64,000 nt of DNA from Fragum whitleyi (lineage: Eukaryota > Mollusca > Bivalvia > Cardiida > Cardiidae): positions 32,096,614-32,160,613 of the forward strand of contig OX411547.1 in the NCBI GenBank assembly GCA_948146395.1, read 5' to 3'. Shown here one piece after another: positions 1 through 10,816 of the stretch. The notes under the pieces were generated by a model. That model searched no databases. It worked only from the letters and a program-made list of their open reading frames with translations, and had not been told where the DNA came from. The translations under genes were made by a program, and so were the position numbers. Each line of letters starts with the position of its first letter. Positions within the stretch are counted from its first letter, which is position 1.

Positions 1-654
1 GGGATGAAACAGCAAAGGGTTAACACTGAGGGGAGTCTTGGAGTCGAAGACATCTTATTTTGTGAGCAGGTTCCATTATTTTGCATGCTAGTTGGGAAGT
101 TTCCAAAGTCTCAAACATCTGGTTTTTATAAAAAAAATTCTAATCTCTTCCAACAAAAGTTAATGCATAAAAGATTTTGTTGTATCTTCTTATTATTTAG
201 ACAAAAAAAAATTAATAATTTGGGTAAAATCACTGAGAATAGTATAAAAAATCTAAAAATAGATATAGAATTGGCAATGAGAATTTGTTTGAGACAAGCC
301 AATCTTAACAGAGTCAAGAACATGTAGGCGCTTTTCATCTAGCATGTTGAATTACCTGGCAAATCTCCACAGCATTTTCCTCCTATCTCTTGCACTTTTC
401 CCTTTGACAACAAACCTTTTTCTAGGGGCTAGCTCATATGGGCAAATGCTGATGTATCAATGATAAATAAACTGATTTACAAACACACACAAATCAACTT
501 TGTCGTATTTATCACTTTAACTTAACAGATGTTTTTATAAGCTCTACAAATTCTTAGTTTATAATAGTTCTGTTCTAAATTAAATACTGTTAATATTGAA
601 ATGATAAAACTAATCATTAGTAACACTTGTTATTATCATTTAATCTTAAAACAG
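1..654. other. Intronic sequence upstream of first visible collagen exon
   Basis: No Gly-X-Y coding block or other exon was recognised here. The stretch is AT-rich and most simply is intron of collagen gene A, ending in an acceptor CAG just before the exon at 655. Confidence 0.5.
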
Positions 655-708
655 GGTAACCCAGGAGATATGGGAAGACAAGGACCCCAGGGACCCCCAG
701 GTCCACAG
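655..708 (+). CDS. Collagen A, triple-helix exon (54 bp)
   Basis: Acceptor AAAACAG, donor GTTAGT. It encodes GNPGDMGRQGPQGPPGPQ, six perfect Gly-X-Y triplets. The 54-bp length is the classic unit exon of fibrillar collagens, which supports the fibrillar class independently of the C-propeptide. It starts with a complete Gly codon, as expected. Confidence 0.92.
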
Positions 709-719
709 GTTAGTCTTTT

Positions 720-1490
720 GTAGTATTCGAGGTCTTGAAGCAAAATCATGGTATATGTCTACACACTGTATAGACACATGCTATGTTTTTGCTATGAGCC
801 CCGGAAATATATTGTTATAGATTTATACTTTCATAGTTTTAGGTTTTTGATCAGCAATTTTTTGGAGTCTTTTCATAATATTCAAGGTTTTAGAGCAAAA
901 TCATGGTATGTGTTCATACACCGTATAGACGTATGCCTTAATTTTGCTATATGCCTTGGGTACATATTTATATAGATTTACACTTTCATACATTTAAGGT
1001 TTTTGCTCTGCAATTTTTTGGAGTCTTTCATAATATTTAAGATATTAGAGCAAAAACAAGGTATGTGTTCATACACTGTATAGACACATGCTATGTTTTT
1101 GCTATAAGCCCTGGGTACATATTATAGATCTACACTTTCATAAATTTAAGATTTTTGCTTAGCAATTTTTTGGAGTCTTTTCATAGTATTCAAGGTCTTA
1201 GAGCAAAAACAAGGTATGTGTTCATACACTGTATAGACACATGCTATGTGTTTTCTATCAGCCCTGGATACGTATTTGTAAAGATTTACACTTTCCTAGT
1301 TTTTAGGTTTTTGCTTGGCATTTTTTTCAGTCTTTCATAATATTTAAGGTCTTTGAGCAAAAACATGGTATGTGTTCATACACTGTATAGACACATGCTA
1401 TGCTTTTGCTTTAAGCACTCTATATATTTATATAGATTTACATCTATATAGTTTCTTAGTTTTTAGCTTAGTAATCTTTTTGAGAACACC
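720..1490. repeat. Intronic minisatellite, five copies of about 154 bp
   Basis: The marker GTATGTGTTCATACACTGTA recurs at about 751 (diverged), 906, 1061, 1214 and 1368, so the period is 153 to 155 bp. Each unit also carries TAGACACATGCTATG and a stretch beginning TTTTTGGAGTCTTT. Copies differ by a few substitutions and small indels. The array sits entirely within a collagen intron; short open frames across it are by-products of the repeat. Confidence 0.85.
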
Positions 1491-1705
1491 TAAGGTATTG
1501 CTTTAGCCTTGGTGTCATCGTGGTCATTGTGCAAAATCTTTGACATTTTGTGATTAAGGTAAGGCTAAAGGCATTCACATGGAACTTGAATTATATGTTC
1601 ACTACTAAAAGAGCAGTCTATGCTATCTAGGGCATAACTCTTATTGCATTTTGAACAATGCCACTTTTCTGTATTCTATTCTCCAGTGCTCAACCCAAAA
1701 TAAAG

Positions 1706-1856
1706 GGCCATCTTATTTCTGGCCCTGGGTGGGTATTGTTGCACGTTATATCAAAAAATCTCTCAGACAGCTTGCTACCAGTTTTATATTATGCTTTTGA
1801 TAGTTGACAGACCAGTCTATGCCTGACCCAAATGTGGGCCAGAAATAAGTTGGCCT
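1706..1856. mobile_element. Short inverted-repeat element (MITE-like)
   Basis: GGCCATCTTATTTCTGGCCC near 1706 is answered by the near reverse complement GGGCCAGAAATAAGTTGGCC ending at about 1856. The interior of about 100 bp is non-coding. No target duplication was established. Confidence 0.45.
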
Positions 1857-2134
1857 TAAGGCACCAGGTTGGCATTTCTCTTATTGTAAATTTTAGGGAT
1901 TGAGAAATTTCCTTACTTAACTAAAATTAGATCTATGTTAAACCTTATCCTTCTGCATTTGGTAAATTGCTGTTTTGGTGAGAGGAATAAACAGATCAAC
2001 ATGGACATTTGAGAAGTTTTACAAGAATCTACTCCACCTGTTAATATTTCAAACTAATGGTTTATGAATTAATTTTAGGCTAGGCGATGAAATGGTCCTG
2101 CAAGGATGAGCACAATTTTCTTTTTCATTTCTAG

Positions 2135-2206
2135 GGAACATCAGGTTCACGAGGTATGGCAGGAAAAGACGGACCCCCAGGACCCCCTGGTGCTCCAGGA
2201 CTTGGT
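2135..2206 (+). CDS. Collagen A, triple-helix exon (72 bp)
   Basis: Acceptor TTTCTAG, donor GTAAGT. It encodes 24 residues in Gly-X-Y register, beginning GTSGSRGMAGKDGPP and ending GAPGLG. The last triplet is Gly-Leu-Gly, so a Gly falls at a Y position; the register is unbroken because the next exon begins with Gly. Confidence 0.92.
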
Positions 2207-2551
2207 GTAAGTAAACTTTCATAACCCTGCATCAATAATTGTTAAGAGATTAATTTGAAGAAAGTTAAGATTGCATTTTACTATTGATTGAGAAGTGTAA
2301 AGGCTTCAATGAGCATAATAATAGGTTGGTCAAGACTGTCAAAAGTGCTTTTGTATTTTGCTTAATTATTTTTCTGTCAGGGCACGACTTAACTATGTTG
2401 TAACTTGGCAAGTTAACTTTTCAAATATGCAAATCTGTCAAGATTTTTTCAGCAATAATAAAACATATTCAAATTTACCTCATACTTATCTGTATTGATT
2501 AGGATATTGTATTTTCATATAGTTAAAAGCTGATATATATTCCTATTTCAG

Positions 2552-2587
2552 GGACCAAGAGGACCTCAGGGCAATGATGGACCACAG
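2552..2587 (+). CDS. Collagen A, triple-helix exon (36 bp)
   Basis: Acceptor TATTTCAG, donor GTAAGC. It encodes GPRGPQGNDGPQ, four complete triplets. Exons of 36 bp occur near the C-terminal end of the helix in fibrillar collagens. Confidence 0.9.
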
Positions 2588-2619
2588 GTAAGCCTCTTCA
2601 TCTATTTTAAGCAGTCTTT

Positions 2620-2910
2620 ATATAATATAATTGATAATAATATTAACAAAATTTAATCAATTGTTAAAATTGTCCATAGACAGTCAATAATTTTGTCAAT
2701 TCTATAGATTGTCACTATTTCTTGATTGTGTAAGCGCAATATTGATTAAATATACATGTAATTTACAATAATATTTAATGTTGGCAATATACAATCAATA
2801 TTATTGTCAATCATATTGATTGACAATATTATTGATTTATATGGTCCATATTGAAGTTTGAATTAAGTATTGAATCAATATACATGTACATGGCAATAAT
2901 ATTGACCATG
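2620..2910. repeat. AT-rich internally palindromic repeat (ATTGACAATATT type)
   Basis: Many interleaved direct and inverted copies of TTGACAATATTATTGATT-like words. A related stretch lies at 33010-33130 in a CSAD intron. It is probably a degraded palindromic MITE cluster; no clean ends were seen. Confidence 0.45.
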
Positions 2911-3223
2911 TATCCGTCACTTTGGAGTTACACTTTAGTTATTAATGTGATGTTTCTATCACTTCCCATTTAAATGTTGATTGAATGAGATTCCTATAAT
3001 GGTCTCTATCACACTTTTCACTGTCTGGTCTAGTGCAGAAATAGTCTAGTTTTAATAAGAAAGTAGGCACTTTAATAATTTTTCAATGACACCTCAATTA
3101 TTTTACTTATTGAATCCACTTTATCTGGCGAAATATCCCATAATTATTATTTTGCTTACCAATTAGATTTTGGCTTGTATACCTTTACAGCTTTACTGAT
3201 ATTATTCTTAATGACTATTTCAG

Positions 3224-3268
3224 GGACCTCCCGGGCCTTCTGGACCCCCAGGACCACCCGGACCTCCT
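3224..3268 (+). CDS. Collagen A, last triple-helix exon (45 bp)
   Basis: Acceptor ATTTCAG, donor GTAAGT. It encodes GPPGPSGPPGPPGPP, five triplets. A run of GPP repeats at the C-terminal end of the helix is the usual place for helix nucleation, and the next exon leaves the Gly-X-Y pattern, so this marks the end of the helix. Confidence 0.92.
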
Positions 3269-3786
3269 GTAAGTAGAATTTATATTTAATCAAGCCCTAA
3301 AGTCTAGTGCTGGGACAAGTAGAAATGACACAGGCACCCGAGATCCCATTACCCACGGGTGCTCAAGTTACTGATGATTACTTTCCTTTAAATTTATTTA
3401 TTAAACTTACATTAAATGTTATCAGGTCATTTATTTTTCAAAACAATTATAATATTTATGATGTTGACTAGCATGTATTTTGTCTGAATGTCTTTGATTT
3501 GAAAGGTTTGATAATGACTTGTAGAAATTATCACAAAGCTACATAACATTTATATTTTAAGACATTAAGCATATTATTCTCTATTTGTCATTATCTTTTT
3601 ATAATATAACGCATTCAGTTGAAATTTACAAGCATATAATTCATTTAAAATTTTCAAAACTGGGGGTACTTCCTTTTAGGTCGAAAAGAAAAGGAATTCT
3701 TGCAAAATTGAAGTATTGAATTTGTTAATTTTTAGCCAAAATCTTTTACAAAGTACCTTTGATTTATAACTATTTTATATTTTCAG

Positions 3787-3855
3787 TCCTATGCCCCCAT
3801 GTACCCACAACCACAGTATAATGCTTACAAAGGACCAGACCCATACGATATGCAG
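3787..3855 (+). CDS. Collagen A, non-helical linker / C-telopeptide exon
   Basis: Acceptor TTTTCAG, donor GTAAGT, 69 bp in phase 0. It encodes 23 residues rich in Tyr, Pro, Gln and Asp (begins SYAPMYPQPQYNAY). It lies between the helix and the C-propeptide, where a telopeptide and the propeptide cleavage site are expected; no cleavage site can be named from the sequence. Confidence 0.82.
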
Positions 3856-4286
3856 GTAAGTGGTGATCAACTGTGAACTAACTTATTGAATTAAAGGTAA
3901 TGTTTTCTGGACAAGCTAATAGAATTAAAGAGTTTTTTTCTGGACAAGCTTATAGAATTAATGATAGTGTTTCAACTAAAATCAGTTGAAATTGATAGAG
4001 CTACAAAAAATGTAACTCATTACACAAAAAGGACCATCTGGGGACTCTCTAATGTAAAAATTTATAAAAGTGATAAGATCACATTAGGTAGAGTATGAGA
4101 ACTAGAACAATTATGAGATGAGATTGCAAAAAGATTTTGATTGTCCCATAAAAAATATTGTTGTCAAATATTGAAAAGGAAAGTTGCAATTCCATTGTTG
4201 ACTGTTAGATAATCAGTGATTCTCTTTATTCTGTAACTAAATGACATGTTCTGTAACTAAGTGACAAATCTTAAGTATGACTTAAG

Positions 4287-6965
4287 TACCGGTGTAACAG
4301 TGTAACGTGTCCCCCTGGGTAACGTGTCCCCGGGGACAGGTTACCCCGGGGTAACGTGTCCTCCCCTGGGGTAACATGTCCCCCCCATGGAAAACATTAT
4401 TTCTTATCAAAATTTTAATTTTTCATTCATGCTATTTTGTATAACTCTAAATCAATTTTAAAAAAACATATAAAAAGTATATCTGTATTTTTGCGTGGTT
4501 TTCAATTCTTCAAACCAAAATATAATTTGCTTACTATGATTTTCTAATTAAATCAATTTTCCTTTTTTTTTTTATTAGTATTATTATAATAGTCAATCTT
4601 GGTATTTCATGCAAATATTTGAAAGATTAATGAAAAAATATAAACAAAAAATCTTCAGTGGGGGGGGGACACGTTACTCTGGGGTAACCTTTCCCTGGGG
4701 ACACGTTACCCTGGGGTAACCTGTCCCCCTATTCAAAATGCTTTTATTCATTTGATTTCACCATCCAGTCATTCTTTTTTCTTAAGAAATTATCATATGA
4801 TATTCATTGAAAAATATTTCATTCATTTTTTTAAAATTGATTCTTTTTTAAAGAAGAATCTTAGCTCTTGCACTTTTTTTATTTTTTTTGCAATATTACT
4901 TTTGCAATATCTAAATTTTTTCCAAATCCATATTTAGATTGACTAATAGCATTTGTTAAAATATCAGGTTAATATTGCAGTTTTCATAAGAAAGCAACAT
5001 GACAAATTCATTCAATACTTCTTCTTTTGAAAGGGGGACAGGTTACCCAAGCCAGGGTAACATGTCCCCCTATTCCAAATACTTTTTTCATTAAAGATAT
5101 CACCTTCCAGTCATTCTTTTTTATTAAGAAAGATATTCTTAGAAAATTTCCTCAATGGATTTGTATGTTTATATTTCTTTTTTTGTACCTTTTCAAAGAA
5201 AAATCTTAGCACTTGAATATTTTTTATTATTGCATCAATTCATTTTTTTCAGACACGTTTTTAGATTGAATAATAGCTTTTAAAAACACAATATCATGTC
5301 AGTATTACAGTTTTGATCAGAAAACAACATGTCAATTTACAAATTGTTTAAAACTTGTATTTTGGAAAGGGGGACAGGTTACCCAAGCCTGGGTAACTTG
5401 TCCCCGGGGGACAGGTTACCCCAGGGTAACCTGTCTCCCTATTCCAAATGCTATTTTTCAATAAAGATATCACCTTCCATTTGTTCTTTTTTTATTCGGA
5501 ATGTATGGTATGATATACTTTGAACATTCCCTCAAAGAATATGTATGTTAAAATATATTTTGAAATGTGTTCCATTTCAAGAGGATTCTTAGCCAGTGCA
5601 AATTTCTTATTATTCGCATCATTGCAATTTTTTTCAAAAGACCATGTTTGGAATGATACAAAGCTTTATGAACATATAATGTTAATATGGCAGGTTGATA
5701 AGAAAACAACACAACAAATAATTCAAAACTTCTTCTTTTGAAAGGGGGACAGGTTACCCAGGGGACAGGTTACCCAAACACACACACAGTCACAATAATT
5801 TTTCTCATAAGTTAATAATTTTTGTAGTAAAAACAGTTGTGATATAATTTAGTCTATAAAATAACTTTCAAATAAAAGACATTGTTTTTGTAAACGTTTG
5901 TGAAAATTCCTGGTTAACATGTTAGCAATGTTTTCCCAGGCCAGGGTAACATTTTTAGAGACAAGTGACCACAATTAGGAAAATCTTACATATACCCAAA
6001 ACAATTTAGAATAAATAAGAAAAAGAAAATATTTTGGTAAATTTGTGCACAGATCATTGTTGACAACCTTTTTAGAGGTGGGACAGGTTACCCAGGCCTG
6101 GGTAACGTGTCCCCGACGACAGGTTACCCCAGCTTGGGTAACATGTCCCCCCCCCCCTACACATACACTCACAATAAATTTTCTAATAAGTGAATAACTA
6201 ATTTGTATAATAGATTTGGTATAAATGAGACTATGACATAGTTTTCAGATAAAGAAAAAATGTACTTGCAAGTTTTGTTGAATAATTCTCATTAACAACC
6301 TTTTTTGTGTTTTCACTGGGTTAACAGGCCTGGGTAACATGTTTCAGAGACAAGTGACCACAGCTTTGGAAACCTTATCCCCAAACAATATGAAATATTA
6401 TTAAATAATTGAAAACATATGGGTTTATTTTTGCATATAACATTGCTGACATCATTTTTGGGGGTGGGACAGGTTACCCAGGCCTGGGTAACGTGTCCCC
6501 GGGGACAGGTTACCCCAGCTTGGGTAACGTGTCCCCCCCTCCCTACAAACAAAGAAAAAAACATGATTTTGAATAATTTTTCCAAAGACAAGATCATTCT
6601 TAGATATGTCCATAGTCATGATAACATTAAACATTTATTTTTCTTAAAAAAAAAAAGAGGTTTAATTATAATTATACATGAAAAATATTAAAACTTTCTG
6701 AACTGAAACAGTTCCCAAACCAAATTAAAATCACATACAGATCAAAGAAATAGACTTGTAACACATAGAACTAAAATTTCTTGGTAAAAGAAATGTGACT
6801 AAATATTGGTTTACAATATCTGTAGGGGGGACAGGTTACCCCAGGGGGGGACAGGTTACCCCGGCTGATTTCTAGGGTAACGTGTCCCCGGGGACAGGTT
6901 ACCCCGGGGTAACCTGTCCCCGGGGACACGTTACCCAGGGGACAGGTTACCCTGGGACACCGGTA
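4287..6965. repeat. 2.7-kb intronic array of GC-rich GGGGACAGGTTACCC clusters
   Basis: Clusters of the 15-mer GGGGACA(G/C)GTTACCC in both orientations occur near 4302, 4664, 5033, 5368, 5743, 6078, 6462 and 6825. They are spaced about 335 to 384 bp and separated by AT-rich filler. Two filler types are seen: one with ATTCCAAATGCTTTTTCATT (4731, 5072, 5439) and one with ACACACAGTCACAATAA (about 5785, 6160). The array is bounded by TACCGGTGT at 4287 and its complement ACACCGGTA at 6957-6965. No target duplication was found. Repeated short frames encoding GHVTQAWVTCP-like words arise from the 15-mer and are not taken as genes. Confidence 0.75.
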
Positions 6966-7197
6966 TATCAAAATTTGTGATAAATAGCATACATTATTGA
7001 CTCCATTAAGCCTTATTTGTGAAAAACTCAATAGAATCTTGTAGGTTTAGAAGAATATGTTAAAAGAAGAAATTGCTCAAAAAAGCGATTTCTTCTTTTT
7101 TTTTTTTAAAAATATAAAAAAACATATCTCTAAAGTTGCTGAAATACAGCAATGTTTATGACTGTTATAAATAATACAAATCTAATTTATTTTTCAG

Positions 7198-7218
7198 TAT
7201 GATCAACCACCGCCACCA
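7198..7218 (+). CDS. Collagen A, 21-bp microexon in linker
   Basis: Acceptor TTTTCAG, donor GTAAGT. It encodes YDQPPPP in phase 0. Both splice sites are good, and composition continues the Tyr/Gln/Pro-rich linker of the previous exon. It could be alternatively spliced, since skipping it keeps frame. Less certain than its neighbours because it is so short. Confidence 0.68.
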
Positions 7219-7274
7219 GTAAGTCTGTTGTTTATTTGATCTCATAATGTAAAAGGCTATTGCAGTAGCTAAAT

Positions 7275-8195
7275 TTGTATTGCTGTGGAGCTAAGCTAAG
7301 CTAGCTCAGTAGTAACTCATTTGGTCGTCAGTCTTGGGGTCTTGACTTGGCTTGACCAACCTTCATCCAGGGGTGTGGAATTCCCATGCCAAACTTGACT
7401 GACATGAGCTTTTCCACTTGCGGGCAAGTACATTTTTCTAGGTTACTTGTCTTTGCACAAGTAAATACCAGAGTAAATTTTTGAAAAGTACTATAAAGAT
7501 CTAGGAGAAAAGTCATCCTTATGTTTGTATCAAAGGGTAGAAAACATTGTCTTTAATGAAGAAAATGCTGGATTACAGCATTTTCTTCATTAAAAACAAA
7601 GTTTTCTCAATATTTTCCATTCCATTTTTTTGCGAACAAGTTCATTTTGTTCCTGGACAAGTGAGAAATTGACTTTTACTTGTCCAGGGACAAGAGGAGA
7701 AAATTTGTATTTCCACACCCCTGCTTCATCCAACATCATCCAACATCATCCAACTAAAGGTGACAGAAGTCATTTGTCTCCAATCAATGATTGTATGATA
7801 TGAGCCTGTGCTTGACATTTCCAACAATTTGAAATATTTGTGAGGTGTAAACATTGAGTAGCACAGACAGCCACATACTGTAAATATAAAGTTATCTGAT
7901 GGTCTACAGATACTTTGAGACCTTATCTATCTACTTAACACATAGTGAAGACTCTGGTCAGACTGTGCGGATGCACAGGCTGGTCAGTTTGCTTTGCCCA
8001 TATTTGATATTGTTGGAAATCTCACACACTGGATCATATGTAGTACACCTAAGTGGGATGAGGAGCTGATGGCTTGGATTAAATGTAGTTGTACTGGTAT
8101 TAGAGAGGCATGGAGGCATGGGTAGGTACAACAGTCACTGCAATAGGGCTTCAATAATGCTGAAAGTGAGGTCAAACCCAAGCAAACAAACAAAT
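7275..8195 (+). mobile_element. tRNA-derived SINE, split by an hAT-like MITE
   Basis: The 5' part (7275-7367) begins with a tRNA-like head containing TAGCTCAGTAGTAACTC. The body resumes at 7731 and ends in AAGCAAACAAACAAATTG. Its body shares motifs with 46065-46345 and 52020-52310: CATTTGTCTCCAA, GTGGGATGAG, GCATGGGTAG and TGCTGAAAGTG. Family membership is from these shared words; divergence is high. A second repeat resembling 44690-44905 overlaps 7830-8030. Confidence 0.6.
7368..7723. mobile_element. hAT-like MITE, copy 1 (356 bp) with 7-bp target duplication
   Basis: Ends CAGGGGTGTGGAATTCCCAT and AATTTGTATTTCCACACCCCTG-type inverted termini. It is flanked on both sides by CTTCATC (7361-7367 and 7724-7730). 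Termini starting CAGGGGTG are typical of the hAT superfamily, whose usual duplication is 8 bp, so 7 bp is slightly short. The interior carries a palindrome around GAAAATGCTGGATTACAGC. Related copies lie at 10309-10670 and 38978-39344. No transposase. Confidence 0.75.
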
Positions 8196-9208
8196 TGTAT
8201 TGCTGTGGACAGTTAAATATGGAGTTATGAATTCTTTCTCTTGTTTTACCAACTTTCATTCATGTCATTTGACAGATATTATACTTATGTCTCTCACCAA
8301 TTTTGATGAAATTTTTAAGGTCAAGTCTCAAATAAGACGATGTAGTGGCTTTGGTTCCAGTATGTGAATTACCAGCCCTGCATTTAGAATGACAACCTGC
8401 TTTTTATGCAGGTGAACTTGCAACTTTAGTTCTAATTTGCAAACAGTTTGCACCATGCTACACGTCTCACAGCTCAGTCAGTAATGGCTAGGTCTATCAA
8501 TAGTTGTATGCTGAGCTACCAAGATACATAACCTTTTTCTAGCTGAATGATATGAACTAATCAAATTTAGAATAAAAAAAGTTGAATAAAACAAGTTTCA
8601 GCGAATATCATTAATGCAATGGGAAAAATCCACCTAGGAAATAATCAGCTTGTTATTCATATTTTTCACATATGAAATTCATGTATTTTGAATTAAATTG
8701 AATCAGATAAAAAGTGAAAGAAAAAAAAAATCTTAATTTTAGGCTTTTGTGCAAAACTTTGTGAACAAAGGCACTTCCAACCGTTGCACTAAGCCATCGA
8801 TTACTGATATTCATGAATCCCTTTTAGAATGAGAGGATTAACCCTTTGCTGTTTAATCCCTGCTTTTTATGTGCCTGTGATTTTATGAATGAGAAAACAT
8901 TGTGAAAAAAGAAGAAATTGCTTCTGACAAGCAATTTCTTCTTTTTTTTTCAAACTTTTTTCTCCCCTACTGAACGGTTATTTTTCAAATTGAATCCAAT
9001 TCAAATTTTCGTCTGCAAAACCTTTGAATTTGGACAGGTTCAAAATTTTGTAAAACACGAAAGTGTTAAATAAAAGAAAGAAAGTGGTCTTAATTTCAGA
9101 CCTCTGTGCAAAACTGTTGTAAGTGCCTGTGTTAACAAAGGTAGTTAAAGCAGTGTTGCACTAAGCCATCAATTACATCAATTACTGATATTCGTGATTC
9201 CCTTTTAG

Positions 9209-9347
9209 AGCGAGGATGTCTACATCAACTTTAACTATGTCATAAACGCCCTTGAATCTCAAAGACGACCCATCGGTACCGCCAAGGCCCCTGGTAGAAC
9301 ATGCCAGCACATACTGGAAACTAATATTGACAGAAACTTCAAAGATG
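9209..9347 (+). CDS. Collagen A, C-propeptide exon 1
   Basis: Acceptor CCCTTTTAG, donor GTAAGT, 139 bp ending in phase 1. It begins SEDVYINFNYVINALESQRR and continues to APGRTCQHILETNIDRN. The GRTC cysteine matches the first conserved C-propeptide cysteine (C1). The second cysteine (C2), normally six residues on, is absent. The N-terminal half corresponds to the short helical stalk preceding the globular COLFI fold. Confidence 0.9.
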
Positions 9348-10179
9348 GTAAGTTCTTCTATTATTTGTATTCACTTTTCTTAATCTTTGGCAAGATGAAA
9401 ATTATTATTTTGTCTAATCAGTAATTTGAATATAAATGAACTGGTTAAAGAAATGATGAAAGTGTGCTTTTAAAATTGACATTAAATAACTTGTACACAT
9501 CTACACTGTATTATTTCAAGGTTTGCTTTGAGAAATATTAAATCTTTCTTTATGTTTATAGAGGATAATTATTTGTTTCATTGGAAGATTTATCTATCTT
9601 TCAGCCAGGACTGAAAATTTACCTTTTGTTGTTTGTTAAAATGAAAGATTTATCAATCTTGAACAAAAACAAATGGTTTTACATTTCTTTAAAGCTAAAA
9701 TGAGATGAATTGGGGAATTTTGGGATGCATTTGTTAAAGTGCTTCATTTTGCATGTGATTGATAGGCAATGTTATGTCTTATAGGGTCAAATGAACAAAA
9801 GCAGGTTATAATTATGTGGTTATTTCTCTTGTTTGGTTATCAAGTGAAAATTAAGTGATAATCTACCATTATTTTTCTATGATCTGCAGGATATTATAAA
9901 GAAAATGTAGGTAGTAAAGCCTCTGTTAAGACTATAAAAATGCAGCATTCTTTTTACTTGACACTGGATTGAAGATGTCACAAAGGCAAAATATCTTTTC
10001 ACTGTTTGTTAATTGCAATACAAACACATATCATAAATGTGCCTTTTTCAACATTCCATATGTCAAGGTTCAATTTTTAGGTCATTGTATAATTGTTTTA
10101 TGTGTCTTTGTCACAATCTGATTTTCTTCATATTTACACATATCTTCAACCATTTATTAGGCAATGACTTTGATTTCAG

Positions 10180-10286
10180 GGTATTACTACATTGATCCAA
10201 GTGTTGGTAGATTTAAACCATTCTCAGCCTATTGTAAATTCCATGAAAAGTACGCAGAAACTTGCATACCTGCAGGAATCAAACCA
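10180..10286 (+). CDS. Collagen A, C-propeptide exon 2 (IDP motif)
   Basis: Acceptor GATTTCAG, donor GTAAGT, 107 bp, phase 1 to phase 0. It encodes GYYYIDPSVGRFKPFSAYC and then KFHEKYAETCIPAGIKP. The motif corresponds to the family's YWIDPNxG calcium-binding loop, but the Asn and the downstream Asp of the loop are replaced. The cysteines match C4 and C5; C3 is absent. Confidence 0.92.
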
Positions 10287-10308
10287 GTAAGTTCTTCAGT
10301 CTTTTGAT

Positions 10309-10670
10309 CAGTGGTGTGGAATTTTCATGCCCAACCGGTCCAACAGGAGCTTTTCCACTTGTAGGCAAGTACATTTTTTTATGCAACTTGTCTGTGGACA
10401 AGTAAATACGAGAGCTAATCTTAGAACAATACTAAAAAGAACTAGGACAAAAGTTATCCTAATGTTTGTACAAAAGGGTAGAAAACACTGTCTTTAATGA
10501 AAAAAAATCTGGGTTACAGCATTTTTTTCATTAAAAACAATGTCTTCTCAATATCTACCATTCAATTTTTTTTTCTTTGCAGACAAGTTCATTTTGATCT
10601 GTGACAAGTGAAAAATCCACTTTGACTTGTCCATGGACAAGCAGAGAAAATTCATATTTCCACACCCCTG
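10309..10670. mobile_element. hAT-like MITE, copy 2
   Basis: Termini CAGTGGTGTGGAATT and ATTTCCACACCCCTG, with the same internal words as copy 1 (GAGCTTTTCCACTTG, GTAGAAAACA). It begins 23 bp after a collagen exon donor. Flanks TCTTTTGAT and TCTTGAT suggest an imperfect target duplication. Confidence 0.72.
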
Positions 10671-10816
10671 TCTTGATCTTATTTTGCTTTATCTCTAATA
10701 ATTCAATTTTTGATGTGTCAATCAAGGAAATTGCATTCTGATTGGCTGAAGGTTGGTTTTATTACTCATTGTTTGGAGTGACATGAAATCCACTTTTCAT
10801 CTCTACATATTTTTTT

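Noticed and set aside
6075..6600. Frames on both strands encoding repeated GHVTQAWVTCP / QVTQAWVTCPRG words
   Set aside because: They are translations of the palindromic GGGGACAGGTTACCC array read in several frames on both strands; no start context, no splice support and no family match.
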